Shown here: piece after piece, positions 25,061 to 36,480 of the stretch
Numbering within the stretch: position 1 is the first letter of the stretch
Layout: each line of letters begins with the position of its first letter
Source: Tubiluchus corallicola
Taxonomy: Eukaryota; Priapulida; Priapulimorpha; Priapulimorphida; Tubiluchidae
Assembly (NCBI GenBank): GCA_030141605.1
Contig: JAQGDQ010000418.1
Span: 1-62,000 of the forward strand
Length of the DNA stretch: 62,000 nucleotides
Direction of reading: 5' to 3'
The notes under the pieces: generated by a model
Told to the model about the DNA's origin: nothing
Database searches by the model: none
Seen by the model: the letters and a program-made list of their open reading frames with translations, nothing else
Made by a program: the position numbers and the translations under genes

Positions 25061-25657
25061 AATTATTTCTATGCAAAACAAATATAAACATGTTTTATTT
25101 GGCCAGTACCATTCCAATGCAATCTTTCGTAAAATCTACTGGTAGACATGTAAGTGCTGAAAATGAACTAAAACTTACTTACACACAGCCAGACACATAA
25201 CTACTAAGAACATAAATAACAATTTACCAGATGCAAATCTACCAAATTTAAGATAAATATTTTACAGCAAAGTGTACTACTACATTATTTATATTATTCA
25301 ATAATCGTACTATTCAGTAGTCCTACTATTGCATTAAAAGGGTGACTTTTCTCACTATGAAACTAATTCACCAGTATTAACGATGCTCTAAGTCAACAGA
25401 CGGAAACCAGCAAATGTTTAAAGACATTCAATGTCACTGCAACCATTAGTAAAATTGTGAAATGCACTTTTGTCAGCAGCAGGTGAGTATTTGTTAAAAT
25501 ACCTCAATTAATTTGTCTTAACCAGTTACAAATTTATCTAAAATTAATGATAAACTACTGCAAACAATTGTAGTTCAATAATAACTGCAGCGGCAATTGA
25601 AATGTTTGGAGTTTTACATACATACTTCTATTGAACTTAGAAAGTTGACATTCTCAA
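25061..25657. other. Gene-free interval 3' of the UGT gene
   Basis: AT-rich and presumably partly the UGT 3' untranslated region. I see no clear AATAAA on the minus strand close to the stop codon. Confidence 0.35.
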
Positions 25658-27172
25658 CTACTCTGCTTTGGATTTCTTCTTTCGACAGAGATACTTACAA
25701 CCAGCTAAGCAACATTTAACTAATACAAATAATACTATTAGGCATCCAAAGAACATCGTCATTAGCAAAGCAATAACATCTACGAGAAAATACTGCAAAA
25801 AATTTAACTCAACTGATCCGGGCAACAAGTGCTTAGCTCCGTCAGTCCTTAGGACGTATTCCGTCCAATAGCGGACGGTGTCATTAGCAGTCATTGGCTG
25901 ATCATGGTACAGTTTTGACAGGGCTTTGATGTTTTCTGAGTAAGTTTTGTTCTCCACTACATCTTCTATAGCGTCTCGCAGTTCATCAGATGTGAAAGTG
26001 GCAAAATCTAACCACCGACCAACGCCCCGATCTTGGACTCGTGCGGCATTGCCAAAACCGTCGGCAATTACAGGCAGAATAAGCATAGGAACGCCATGAT
26101 ACAAAGCTTCGTAAACGCCATTTTCACCACCATGATAGACCAACAGAGCCACCTGGTGATGAGCAAGTAGATCTGACTGAGGCAACCATTTAACAAGTCT
26201 GACATTTTTAGCTACATAAGGTACATTTTTACTGTCGAGACGCCAGAGGAAGAAATATGGGAGGTCCCCAATAGCAATCATGATATTCCTAACAATGGCT
26301 TCTTCTGTCGCCTTGATATTTGATCCAAATGAGATGATAATCACTTTACGACTTCCAGCTTCTTTCATCAGCCCTTCAAAGCCAGCATTTAATGGTAGCG
26401 GTTTCGTGACTGTAATGCCTCCTATACACTTCACATTTGGCATGAGCGCAGCCGGGTATTCGAAACTAAAGTCGGAATTCACAAAAATCATGCTCACCCT
26501 ACGGTGCACATCTTGAACAGAACCAGTGAAGTTGTTCGCACGAGCGATTCTGTCAAACTTTGGCATTATAAACAAGTAAAATATGCTATAAAAAGATGAT
26601 GACAATGCAGTGTTTGTAACACGTTCCCAAAAACTCATGCGATCCGTGTAAGGCAGAATCCCTATAGGTGTCAAGGAGAATAATCGTGGTGCTTCGGATA
26701 GCAAAGCGGCTGTGTTAAGCGCCAAAACACCAATAAACGGCTTGTTTAAATAACCTGCCACTAAGACAGTAGCGAAGTCATTATGGTCGAGGATAATCAG
26801 ATCAAAGTTTTCCTTTTTTAGCTTGGTCAACACCATTTCATTTTTGAATAGCATTCGACAAGGGTGAAGCAATTGTTCAATGAGCTCCATGATGTACCCG
26901 ACACTGTCACCACTGTAAGCAACTGCAACTTCTTCAAATTCCATGTATTGAACAGTCTTAGAAGGAAAGTAAATTTTCTTCCATGGGTCAAAGCTAGGAA
27001 ACTCCTCCCCCAATAAGAAGGTGACATCATGACCAGCAGAGTGCAAGATATCAGCTATTTTAGTGTGTATCATGCGGTGACTAGAAGGACGCCCAAATCC
27101 AGCAGGAATTACAAGTATTTTTCCAGCCATTGTACACGCCAGAGAACATAAAAGATAGAATAAAACAATCAT
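25658..27172 (-). CDS. UDP-glycosyltransferase (UGT family, GT1), ER membrane
   Basis: 504 residues in one exon. Residues 1-16 are a signal peptide, giving a lumenal catalytic domain. SSHRM (H32) fits the UGT catalytic His and LIILDHND (D129 or D132) the partner Asp. The signature region at about 327-380 has VRLVKWLPQSDLLAHH, HGGENGVYEALYHGVPM (H347) and ARVQDRGVG. A hydrophobic segment spans about 458-490 and the tail CRKKKSKAE carries a KxKxx dilysine motif for ER retrieval. The family transfers sugar from a UDP-sugar to small lipophilic molecules. The usual signature end D-Q is D371-G372 here, and Tyr precedes HGG where Thr/Ser is usual, so donor choice or activity may differ. The start is the first Met before the hydrophobic leader. 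Which UGT subfamily it belongs to cannot be told. Confidence 0.93.
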   Translation of the reverse strand: MIVLFYLLCSLACTMAGKILVIPAGFGRPSSHRMIHTKIADILHSAGHDVTFLLGEEFPSFDPWKKIYFPSKTVQYMEFEEVAVAYSGDSVGYIMELIEQLLHPCRMLFKNEMVLTKLKKENFDLIILDHNDFATVLVAGYLNKPFIGVLALNTAALLSEAPRLFSLTPIGILPYTDRMSFWERVTNTALSSSFYSIFYLFIMPKFDRIARANNFTGSVQDVHRRVSMIFVNSDFSFEYPAALMPNVKCIGGITVTKPLPLNAGFEGLMKEAGSRKVIIISFGSNIKATEEAIVRNIMIAIGDLPYFFLWRLDSKNVPYVAKNVRLVKWLPQSDLLAHHQVALLVYHGGENGVYEALYHGVPMLILPVIADGFGNAARVQDRGVGRWLDFATFTSDELRDAIEDVVENKTYSENIKALSKLYHDQPMTANDTVRYWTEYVLRTDGAKHLLPGSVELNFLQYFLVDVIALLMTMFFGCLIVLFVLVKCCLAGCKYLCRKKKSKAE

Positions 27173-28560
27173 CTTTCCTCATTAATAAAACCATGCAAAT
27201 TCAAATCACAAACCGAAACACACTATAAATAAGCCGCAAAGAGCGTGTAAAGCACGTGGGTATACATAAATAGCAAGCGTCACCTGCCGGACAAAATTTC
27301 AACGAAAAACTTTAGTAATGTAATATCTCCGGTAATAACGCATAGAAGTCAAAGTAATACATGGGGTAACACAAACTTTTGCTAAGTTGGTGCAAAAACA
27401 ACGAGCGGTCGTATAGAACAATTTATTGCATTAAAGTATTGCTCAGCTAACTGATTATCTGTCATGCCGCCATGAGACATGATCACCTCACTTAGATAAT
27501 GACCATTTATTACACGAAGCCTTGTGTATCTCACAAAGCTTGCAATCAAGAGGGATATAATTTGAGTGGACCATCCTATATGGCTTGACAATTCACTAAA
27601 CTTCAACTCCACCGAACAGATGATCCAAGAGTATACTATTGATCAATTCAAAAGAGAAGTTTATAATGTGTTTGATGATTTTCAGCTTGACCTTGCTTTC
27701 CTCGAGTGTCCGGTCATACCCGTGAAGACTGCAAGATGCACAGTTAGATATTATGGACGTGATAGACTCTCGAATGAGCAATACTCTGGTGCATCAAATT
27801 AATCTGTACTGTTGCTCGTTGTTTTCACTCCCCCCGCACTCCGTAATATAGTTCTCTGTAGCAGTTCAAAATAACTGAGGCGGACACTTTACACAATTCT
27901 GTATTACTACAATAATTATGTAACAGCCAAAAGATGTGCTATTCTGATTATTCTGACCAGTTAATGTATCTTAAGCATATTGACACAGTCTACACTTTAA
28001 CAACCGAATAACATTACTTCATAATTTACTATGTACATGTAAATACCATCAAGAAATTATGTCATGTGCCTAGGCAATCTGTACATCTGGAATATGTGCA
28101 TTAACACGTAATCCTATTGGTTATTGCCATTATGCCATGTGATTTACTGATTTGCTATCCTTCACACTTGTAGTACCAAAACTACGTGTTAAACCAGCAT
28201 CACAGCTCTAACTTGTTCAACAAAAATACCAAAAACTGATAATTGAGAATAACGTTTTTATTAGTAGCTAACAAATAAATTTCACAACAGGATGTGCAAA
28301 TTAACAAACATCAAATAAAATCGTACGATTTACAGACACGGGACACATTATTTAAATGCATTAAGAACAACTAGATTAAGTTAGAGCATATCACACACTT
28401 TTCAAGTTCATATAAGCTCTCGGGCAATGTGTTATTGTTTCGCTATTTGCTTTATCTATTTTATCTCTGAAACAAATAAAAACTAGCAGTGCTGGTGCAC
28501 ACTATTATATAAGTATTATTATACTCACTATAATTTATTTAGAACAAAATGGGATGATTT
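27173..28560. other. Intergenic interval with an unassigned ORF cluster
   Basis: Upstream of the UGT start. Positions 27382-27802 are less AT-biased and contain overlapping short frames: plus-strand 27566-27802 (78 codons) and minus-strand 27382-27612 (76 codons) and 27596-27781. I recognise no family in either strand. It could be a decayed transposon or an exon of an unseen gene. The rest is AT-rich without features. Confidence 0.35.
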
Positions 28561-28561
28561 G

Positions 28562-28770
28562 AATAGCCAAGTGGATACCATGTGTGATTAGCAACCAAAG
28601 TTAGGCAATGTAGAATCTGCTCAATAAGTGGGTGGATGACTGTCCATGTTAAATACTATATTTCATATGGTGTCTGTGGGTATTTAACTCATTGAAAGAT
28701 GTAGATGCATCAGAACCAGGCAGAGACTCCTCTGCCGGATATCTTATTTCAAAGGATTATCCTTAATAAT
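28562..28770 (+). mobile_element. 5S rRNA-derived SINE, copy 4 (best preserved)
   Basis: The head reads GCAACCAAAGTTAGGCAATG (28590-28609) and then CAATAAGTGGGTGGATGACT (28622-28641), matching both the box A (GGAAGCTAAGCAGG) and box C (TTAGTACTTGGATGGGAGAC) regions of 5S rRNA in order and at about the right spacing. The body (CTCATTGAAAGATGTAGATG, CCAGGCAGAGACTCCTCTGC) resembles copy 2. An element with a 5S-derived promoter head and a shared non-5S body is the structure of SINE3-type elements. Confidence 0.6.
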
Positions 28771-28984
28771 GAGCAAGCAGCATCCGAAATGAGAAGTGTG
28801 ATGAAAATTCCAGAGATGCTAAAAGAAATCATCATCAGAAACAAATTGTTAAAAAAAGTAAAGCGGATACTATGACACCCGGCCATTAGAATAGGAAATG
28901 ATGCACGATTACATTAAATACCTAGAAGGTACTGAAATACGCCTACAACAGTATCTACACACACAAGTACACACATACATGTAT

Positions 28985-28993
28985 ATATATATG

Positions 28994-29056
<63 letters not shown>

Positions 29057-29092
29057 GAGAGAGAGAGAGAAAGAGAGAGAGATGAGAGAGAC

Positions 29093-29190
<98 letters not shown>

Positions 29191-29205
29191 GAGAGAGCAG
29201 AAGGC
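28985..29205 (+). repeat. (TA)n-(GA)n compound microsatellite
   Basis: CTCTCTC, then (TA)n, then about 180 bp of (GA)n with a few GACGA and GATGA interruptions. The predicted Arg-Glu and Ser-Leu frames over it are artefacts. Confidence 0.97.
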
Positions 29206-30333
29206 AGCAGATCACTGATGAGGAACTAATAAAACCAAGCTTTTCCACATGAAACACAGCTTTGGGTTTGCAACAGTAACTGTAGTTTTTTGTATTTATT
29301 CAAGAACACTAACAGCCATAAAAGATTCAAGATAACAAGGTTAATTAAACTGATCATAATTTCTAATTTGATTATTTACGTTTCGTGTATCACAGCTGTA
29401 GCCAACTACCATTTTCAAATCACTGTTTTCACCACAGGACAAAGCAAGATGTTAATACAAATGTTTTTTGACATTATTTCTCATCCTAAAGATTCCTAGA
29501 GAACAAAAAGACGAATACTAAACATATTATACTAATATCAGTTTAGCATAAATTTTACTAATGTATTAAACATCCTTCACATCTAGTATTACATTTACAG
29601 GAAAAACTGTGAGTTGTGTAATTTGCTTTCAAAGAATACTTGTTCAATAAAAAGATACAAAAGTCTTAACCGATATTGTGTAGCCATAGCATTATGTTCA
29701 GTAAAATAGTACTTAACAACCTTTACACCGTAAACAATCAACTATTGAGCCAAAGGTCAGTATCTTAACATAACTCAAAGAAAGACCATAGACCCAACAT
29801 AGTCACCAGCAGTCATCGACGTAATTGTCGAATTTTCAGAAAATTAGCAGTAAAAAGGTAATTTATCCTCTAGATCAAGGTATGTTGTTTTAACATAGCC
29901 ATAATAAAAATTTCTACCTGGGTATGCTACACCTAAAAATCTACAATAATTCAGAGCCAGGTGAGTGCTTTAAAATCAATAACATCTGCACAAATGTTTA
30001 GTGTATTTGCAAATATGTACACAGTAATTGAAGCAAATATATATTGCAGATTATAACCACTTTATCTATGGACTGTCAAGCAGACACACATGATTATATA
30101 TATATACTTCTATTTACAAGGTGTACTGACCCCTAGTGAGCAATTCTATGTGGAAATATTAATAAATTTTAAGCGATTAGAGAAGTATTCCCGATCACTT
30201 CGTTTTGTTATTCTAATATATATACATATACTTTTCATAAGTCAGTGCTTTTTAGCTACAGATAAATAGTTCTAGCTGCACCATTCACAGTTTAGTATTA
30301 CAAGCATTTTTAGTGAATAAACAAGTTAAGTTG
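29206..30333. other. Gene-free interval
   Basis: AT-rich with no recognised gene. The part next to 30334 is presumably the 3' untranslated region of the SLC25A44-like gene. Confidence 0.4.
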
Positions 30334-31407
30334 CTACCAATGAACTTTGGATTTGTACTCATCATTAACGCTCCAACGTTTTACGCTTTCATAACCGAGG
30401 ATGATAAAAAACGAAAAGCATACAGACTGTATCATCCTCGCACTCAAACCCTTAGTAAACACAGCCAGTTGTTCATCTCTCCACAAAGTTTTGATGGTCC
30501 ATGGCCAGCTCCGACGCTCCACTTGGAGCCGGGCACGCAAGACGTCCAGTGGATTTGTGATCAAAGCGGTCGTTACTCCACCCAGTGGAGCGGCTGTGCA
30601 TTGAATCACCAGATGAGGCACCCAAGTGGGAGAAGCCAGACTTAGCGTGTCCGTGTAAATACTATAAAACATCCACCATAGGCCACTGTTTGGGACAAGG
30701 CACATAAGCGAGGCCAACAATCCACGATAGAATCCACGTCTAATTCCATCACGCAGATACAGCTCGCGAATTATCGCCGACGACACACGACCAAACCGAT
30801 GACCACCGCTCGCCAAATCCACAGTTATGCCCAGTGAAGGCACGGTGACGCTGGTTGGTCTTGAGCGGCCAGAGAACTGTCCCATCATCATCATGTGCTG
30901 TGAAACCACGTCAAATGGGACGATAATTGTCTGTCCCACCAGGGATGCTGCTGCACCTGCTATTAAACCTTTTAAACGACTATCAGTTATGTTTGCATGT
31001 TTCGTAAGTAAATGTCTCACACCCTCGTATGTGGTTATATAACCTAAACCGGTTACCACCTGAATACTGTTAATCCAAAAGCCCTTATATAAACCCGTAA
31101 CGCCTTCATATTTGACGATTTTATAAAATGCATCAAAAGTTCCGTTGTATATGGTTTTCTGCCGCTGTATCTGAAGCCTAGTTTTGATCACAGTGAATGG
31201 ATACAGCAAGCACCGGATGGTCAGAGAAGAAGCCATATTCAGTGGGTAGTACTTTTTCTTATCCATCATGTGCCATTCGATGGTCATCACTTTGCCTGGC
31301 GCCAAACCAGCGGGCAGTTGACGGCGCAGTTTGCTGTTGTCAATGTGGTCGTGGACGATTGTGTCAATCGTCTCCACAAGCCACATATCATCATCACCTA
31401 AGACCAT
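30334..31407 (-). CDS. SLC25A44: SLC25A44-like mitochondrial branched-chain amino acid carrier
   Basis: 357 residues in one exon. The three mitochondrial-carrier repeats show YPFTVIKTRLQ (P70), VPFDVVSQHMM and NPLDVLRARLQ, matching the three SLC25A44 motifs, including the unusual Thr for Asp/Glu in repeat 1. Other family-typical blocks are TIEWHMMDKKKYY, NGTFDAF, GLYKGFWINS, GFYRGLLASL, KGLSARM, GYESVKR and a C-terminal HW. SLC25A44 carries branched-chain amino acids across the inner mitochondrial membrane; a six-helix fold is expected. Residues 1-40 precede the point where human SLC25A44 begins to align. M41 (just before TIEW) is an alternative start, so the true N-terminus is uncertain. Confidence 0.92.
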   Translation of the reverse strand: MVLGDDDMWLVETIDTIVHDHIDNSKLRRQLPAGLAPGKVMTIEWHMMDKKKYYPLNMASSLTIRCLLYPFTVIKTRLQIQRQKTIYNGTFDAFYKIVKYEGVTGLYKGFWINSIQVVTGLGYITTYEGVRHLLTKHANITDSRLKGLIAGAAASLVGQTIIVPFDVVSQHMMMMGQFSGRSRPTSVTVPSLGITVDLASGGHRFGRVSSAIIRELYLRDGIRRGFYRGLLASLMCLVPNSGLWWMFYSIYTDTLSLASPTWVPHLVIQCTAAPLGGVTTALITNPLDVLRARLQVERRSWPWTIKTLWRDEQLAVFTKGLSARMIQSVCFSFFIILGYESVKRWSVNDEYKSKVHW

Positions 31408-33230
31408 GTTGAAGAATTAGAGACGAAGTGACCACAAATAAACCGTCACTAAGCAGCTACCACCACCGCATAAACCCACGTTTATGCTATGCTAAACAGT
31501 AAACACATAAACACAAAAGTTTGAGCCAGCCGAGCGTAAGTCTTTTTAGACTTAATTTAGGCACCAGCTCAGTGTTATTTAAAAACCGCAGATACTTGTA
31601 ACAAAATATCCTCATTATACAGAAAATGGAGCTGGTTGCCAAAAACTTTAATACACGTAAGTAGAAATGGTTCTAGAATCTATACAGATGTAGAAGTCAC
31701 AGAAACTCACAGGTAGAAGCCATAATGGATGTTACTATATCAAAGTTTTGCTTGATACGCTATAAGCACCATATGCTCTCCAAAACCTAGCAACAAAAAT
31801 AACAATCACTTTCACATACTCTAGTCTTACACAATTTGTGAATAGTTTTTAATATTCAACATATTTCTAATTTAAATTTCTGTTTTAAAGCTACTTTGCC
31901 TTCTTTACATTTTCTAGCTTACAGTTAACAGCAAACAGTTTTCGTATCAAATTAACTTAGCAGTGAGTAAAAAAATTCAATGATAATGTAGTAGCTTGGT
32001 AGATTTGCTCTTGCACATGTTACTCAGTTAACATCATAAATAAGCCAATGACTGATTTTTGTTGATAAAATCACTCAAGAATACAACCAAATGTGTAATC
32101 AAGAAAAGTTCAATATTTCACAAGAGTACTCTTGAGTAAACAGACTTTCTCATTTTATTCTGTCCCCTATCTGGTATTAGACATTAATCAAAGTTACTTT
32201 TTAGATTACTCACATGTTTACAATTTACGAAATGTAATTGATCATTGACCTTGAACCACCATTCAAGGTCGGTGACCTGCCCTATCTCTACCAAGAGGCT
32301 TGAAACATACGTTGCTGCTTACTGTTAGTACACAAGTTCAATTTTGTCCAAAACAACTAAAAGTTGTATTGACTAGCCCTGTGAAACACAGACTACCACC
32401 TAGTGTTCAGACAAAAGTTGCTAAAAAGCAAAACCGAAAAAACAATCAATCGTGAAATACACAATCAACCCATGAACAAACTTACAACAATCAATAATAA
32501 TAGGCACTACTTGTAACTCACATAGCATTTATGTTAAGTATTTATATACGTACTTATTTTCCTAAAACACATAAAAGCTAGGCATTTATCTTAACGATAA
32601 AACGCCATCAACAAATTAATTTTACAAATCAGCGTCTGTGATGCGTGAGCAACATCACTTTCAGTTTTGCACAGTGCACCTGCTAAAAATTATGACCTGA
32701 AAAGTGAAAAGGTTTCTAATATTAAAGCAGGTTCTACTGATTACTGCTTAGCAAATGCAGCTAACATAACACGCGAATTTATTTCGCGGGGTCACTAATT
32801 ATTTATTGTTTTGCTAAAGCAGTGCCACAGCCAAAAAACACTAAAACTTTGGTCGTTGACCGGCATTGACCGAGCTAAACAAAAACTAGTATCAGCAGTA
32901 CAGGACATCTTGCACGCTTTACGTGTTGTTCTTATTGGTAGAAAAAGATTTCCTACATAGCAGAGTGCAAATTGCAGAAGCGTGGTGTAAATGTAGATGT
33001 GATGAACTTGCAGAGTTATCATTAGTGGTATTGAATAACTCAAATAAAAAAGTTAAAACTGTTAATTGTTAACGCCAAAAAATGTAACGAAGTAATTTGC
33101 AAATTTAAGACACAACCCATCCGGATTTTCCTGGACGTTTTGTACCTTTAAACTACCAGTGCCAACTTACGTGTTTCATCATTAGATTACAGTATACGTG
33201 TACAGTAATCAGTATACTAATTGTTTTTGT
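31408..33230. other. Gene-free interval between divergent genes
   Basis: Separates the SLC25A44-like gene (minus) from the B3GALT6 gene (plus), so it should hold both promoters. A short palindromic word CGCGAATTTATTTCGCGG lies at about 32772-32789. No other structure was recognised. Confidence 0.4.
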
Positions 33231-33235
33231 ACTAG

Positions 33236-33310
33236 TACGGGTGCCCGAGTGGTTAAGGTAACGGACCGCAAGTGCTTCTCTGCTTGCAGCCCGATTTCGA
33301 ATCTCATGAC
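33236..33310 (+). mobile_element. Class II tRNA-like (Ser-like) SINE head or tRNA pseudogene
   Basis: GGTGCCCGAGTGGTTAAGG (33239-33257) is an excellent Pol III box A/D-arm of Ser/Leu tRNA type, followed by CGGACCGCAAG, a variable-arm-like stretch, and ATTTCGAATCTC, a degraded box B. The acceptor stem does not close, so it is not a functional tRNA. A tRNA-derived SINE or a pseudogene fits best. Confidence 0.55.
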
Positions 33311-33754
33311 CACTTGTATTGGCGCAAACAATTGTTATCTGTGTTATTTATTTGTGGCGTCTCAGTGTTGTATTCGTTAATGTTGGCAAATGTTGTCCCA
33401 GCGACTGTAAATGTCTTTGTTTTCGTACTAGGCTAAACATCAGTACAGAAAGCACTAATAGCTATAAATGTGTTTTGTTTAATTTTTGCATCATTTTTAG
33501 GCAAGGTGTACAAAAAATTTCTAAATCGCTGGCTTGCTGCCCTGCATTGTCGACCCACCAAAAGAACAAGACAATTCACTACCCCTCCAACTGGCTAAGA
33601 CTGTCAGGGAAATCACCCTACTTGTAAACCATGACATAAAATTTAACATGTGCACTAGTGTGAAGCTAATAGGCCCTCTAGGCTCATAACTAAATCTTTA
33701 GTTATAAATGAATGTTTTACCTGTTTTACATTTGCTTATGCCAGATATCTAACA

Positions 33755-33774
33755 CACACTTTTTAATTTAACAG
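33755..33774 (+). promoter_or_regulatory. Probable splice acceptor of a 5'-UTR intron of B3GALT6
   Basis: CTTTTTAATTTAACAG then GAAAC gives a pyrimidine-rich tract and an AG 40 nt before the B3GALT6 ATG (33814). This suggests an untranslated upstream exon; its location is not determinable from sequence alone. Confidence 0.4.
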
Positions 33775-33813
33775 GAAACTTATCTCCAATATTGTGCAGC
33801 TAACAGCAATAAC

Positions 33814-34815
33814 ATGAAGCATGTAAAACAGAAGCTGTTTCGATACTTGGGCAGGTATTTTATCGTCATAGCAACAGGAGTTCTTTTCTTCTTCTTCGGC
33901 AGCTTTCTTTGCTTAATTCTCACTAATCCAGCCATTGATAAGCCCAGAATGAGCAGCAAGGAAGCAGCAAAGCTATCATCAAATCGTCAAATTTCGACTT
34001 TTTTGACTGTTCTGATAATGACGGGTCCAAATTACTATGAGAGTCGCGACACGCTTAGAGACACTTGGCTGCAGCTTGCAGCGAACTTGGACATTATTTG
34101 TTTTTTTGTTATTGGAACCAAATCGCTTGATAATGCTGCAAAAGCCCTGCTGCATAGTGAACAATCCGAGAAAAAAGATTTGCTTCTGTTACCAGAAATT
34201 GAGGACTCGTATTCGTCACTTCCCACGAAATTGCTACATTCCTTGGCCTGGACTGAGAAAAATGTTGTAACAAAATTCGTGCTTAAAGTTGACGATGACA
34301 GCTTCGTCCGCCTTGACACTATTTATGAGGAACTGCATCAAAAGTACATTAATGATACTCATCTTTATTGGGGTTTCTTTGATGGCAGGGCCAAACCCAA
34401 GCGTAGGGGAAAGTGGAACGAAGACAGTTGGTTCATGTGCGACCACTACCTCCCGTATGCTTTAGGTGGTGGTTACGTCATCGGAGCTGATCTCGCCTAC
34501 TTTGTGGGCAAAAATGTTCAGTATTTGCAATGTTACAATAGTGAAGACGTGTCGCTGGGGGTGTGGTTGTCTCCCGTCAAAGCCACCCGTGTACACGATC
34601 CTCGGTTTGACACCGAGTACAAGTCGCGCGGCTGTTTTAATGTGTACATCATCACCCACAAGCAGAACTTGGCAGAAATGCGAGAAAAGTACCACGAGTT
34701 GAAAACAAACAACAGACTGTGCAGCAAGCAGTACAGAACTCGTTATTCGTATGTTTACAACTGGGATGTGGCGCCATCTCAGTGCTGTTACAGGAATAAT
34801 ACCAAGGTGCCTTGA
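33814..34815 (+). CDS. B3GALT6: Beta-1,3-galactosyltransferase 6 (GAG linker galactosyltransferase II)
   Basis: 333 residues in one coding exon; human B3GALT6 is 329 and also single-exon. Type II membrane topology: short cytosolic Lys/Arg-rich start, then a membrane segment at about 15-38. GT31 motifs follow in order: RDTLRDTW, DLLLLPEIEDSY, FVLKVDDDSFVRLD with the metal-binding DDD at 160-162, LYWGFFDGR, DHYLPYALGGGYVI, NSEDVSLGVWL (E244-D245), HDPRFDTEYKSRGC and THKQ, ending in SYVYNWDVAPSQCC. All match B3GALT6. The enzyme adds the third sugar (second Gal) of the GlcA-Gal-Gal-Xyl linker of proteoglycans in the Golgi. The first Met fits because it precedes the anchor directly. Nothing in the frame is broken. 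Confidence 0.95.
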   Translation: MKHVKQKLFRYLGRYFIVIATGVLFFFFGSFLCLILTNPAIDKPRMSSKEAAKLSSNRQISTFLTVLIMTGPNYYESRDTLRDTWLQLAANLDIICFFVIGTKSLDNAAKALLHSEQSEKKDLLLLPEIEDSYSSLPTKLLHSLAWTEKNVVTKFVLKVDDDSFVRLDTIYEELHQKYINDTHLYWGFFDGRAKPKRRGKWNEDSWFMCDHYLPYALGGGYVIGADLAYFVGKNVQYLQCYNSEDVSLGVWLSPVKATRVHDPRFDTEYKSRGCFNVYIITHKQNLAEMREKYHELKTNNRLCSKQYRTRYSYVYNWDVAPSQCCYRNNTKVP

Positions 34816-35610
34816 AGCATTGAATTTTATCTGTGATAGTTGTCATTAATTTTACAAATTTATTAGTTATTTGTTAATCATGTTATTAAAAACTTGACTT
34901 TTCATACCACTGATCTTTCAAAAACGTTTGTATCAAATGAATATTGTAGTTTTATGAACTGTAACAGCGAACTTCCTTTTTAATGAACATAGGGTATGTG
35001 TAGTACAATAGTTTGTAGATTTTTTCTTGTACATTATTTAGTAAGATCAAAATAATCGACTCTCGATTTGAGTATCAGAGCAGTAATCAAATTATCTATT
35101 ATATAATCTCGTTACATAAATTAATTTGTAAAATAGTCTATTCGTGAATAGTTTTGTCGTAGAGCAATCAAATTAACAATTGCACGTCAGAAGTTTTTTA
35201 TAAGGTATTATTAAAAGTTTTCATATCATTTGGGTTGCTACTGTTTTTGTTGCCATTTCTGAAATTTAGGCTTAAAACGTGCTGACAAGATCGACATAAC
35301 ATTACTGTTATCGTGCCGTATATCATACAATCATACGTACATGATGCTTGTGCGTCCATACTTATAGGTAAAAAACGTAGTTTGTTATCCAGAAACTACA
35401 TTCAGAAAACAGGCTTTTCTGAATAACAAGTTTCACTAAATAACGTTAATATGATGTACAATATTAATTTTACTTCAAGTGTTTGTTTTATATTTGCTGA
35501 AACCAATGAATCTTCCTGTGATATGCTGCCAACTTTTAGGAACTTTTGTCAAAAGCACAAAGTACTGGATTTGTGTTAAAACAAAAAGTACAAAAATATG
35601 GTTGATTTTG
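34816..35610. other. 3' flank of B3GALT6, gene-free
   Basis: AT-rich. It contains a small inverted repeat, GTTATCCAGAAA and TTTCTGAATAAC (about 35386-35429), and no recognised gene. Confidence 0.4.
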
Positions 35611-35615
35611 TGTGT

Positions 35616-36020
35616 AAGGAGTACGGATAAGCATCGTACATTCAAATTCAATTTGAGCAAGTTTTTTTAGTTTGAATTCAATTCGAACCTAAAATTATAG
35701 ATTCAAATAATTTAGCACTTGAGCCACATATGTTCTTTATTATTAAAATAAATTGGCACAATTTAGCTGCAGTTTCTGTTCAAAATTTTTAACAAACTAA
35801 TAGTGGTTTTACTGCAGATTGAACAAAATCAAGACATTATGTGCATTATCTTTGTAAGACGACTTTTTACTAGTTGTTCAAAAACTTATTCAAAAGTCTT
35901 TCAAATTAATTTCGAATTCGATTCAGATTTAAAATACCGAAATTCGGTTCGATTGGAATTCGAAAGTCACAAATTCGATTTGATCTGAATTCGCCTTCTG
36001 GTAGAGAATGCTCACCCCTG
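35616..36020. mobile_element. hAT-like MITE (about 400 bp)
   Basis: The right end, read inward, is CAGGGGTGAGCATTCTCTAC, a typical hAT terminus. Both flanks carry the ATTCGAATTC-type subterminal words common in hAT non-autonomous elements (about 35638-35705 and 35908-35995). The left end (AAGGAGTACGGATAAGCATC) is only weakly complementary to the right end, and no 8-bp duplication is certain. There is no transposase. Confidence 0.45.
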
Positions 36021-36480
36021 GTGAGAAGTAGCTGTGTGATCATTTGTGTGCTAGACGGTCCTCAGCGTAAGAGTGCCAAGCCTGGAAGGAAATATGTGAT
36101 TTTATACCAAAGTCAATAGTTAGGTGGCGGCATGCTGCAAAACGGTACTTCTGTAACAAATAATTGATTTGTAAGAATGTGAAGATATGTCCTTCATGCT
36201 ACACTCGTACTAATCATTCTTTAATTGTCTCTACATGTTTTGGCATTCTCTAAAAGTCGCTAATCAGAGCTGTCGTTAAGGTCTAACATTAAGCAAAGTC
36301 GTTACACCAGCTCTCTTACATACACCAGGAAAGGACCGCAGAGCTTGCATGTTCCTCCCAGGACTATTTAAAATCATGATAAGTGGACAAAATTAGTCAT
36401 AAGCTGTGGTTAGAGGAAAACAGGATGATTTTCGTTGTACTACCCCATTTTCAAATCCGATAAAAACTGTACAATCATTT

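Noticed and set aside
28898-29257. Arg-Glu-rich and Ser-Leu-rich frames
   Set aside because: They come from the (GA)n microsatellite.
33239-33310. Functional serine tRNA gene
   Set aside because: Box A is excellent but box B is degraded and the acceptor stem does not close, so a SINE or pseudogene fits better.
34035-34846. Additional frames on both strands inside B3GALT6
   Set aside because: Shadows of a strongly conserved gene on the plus strand.
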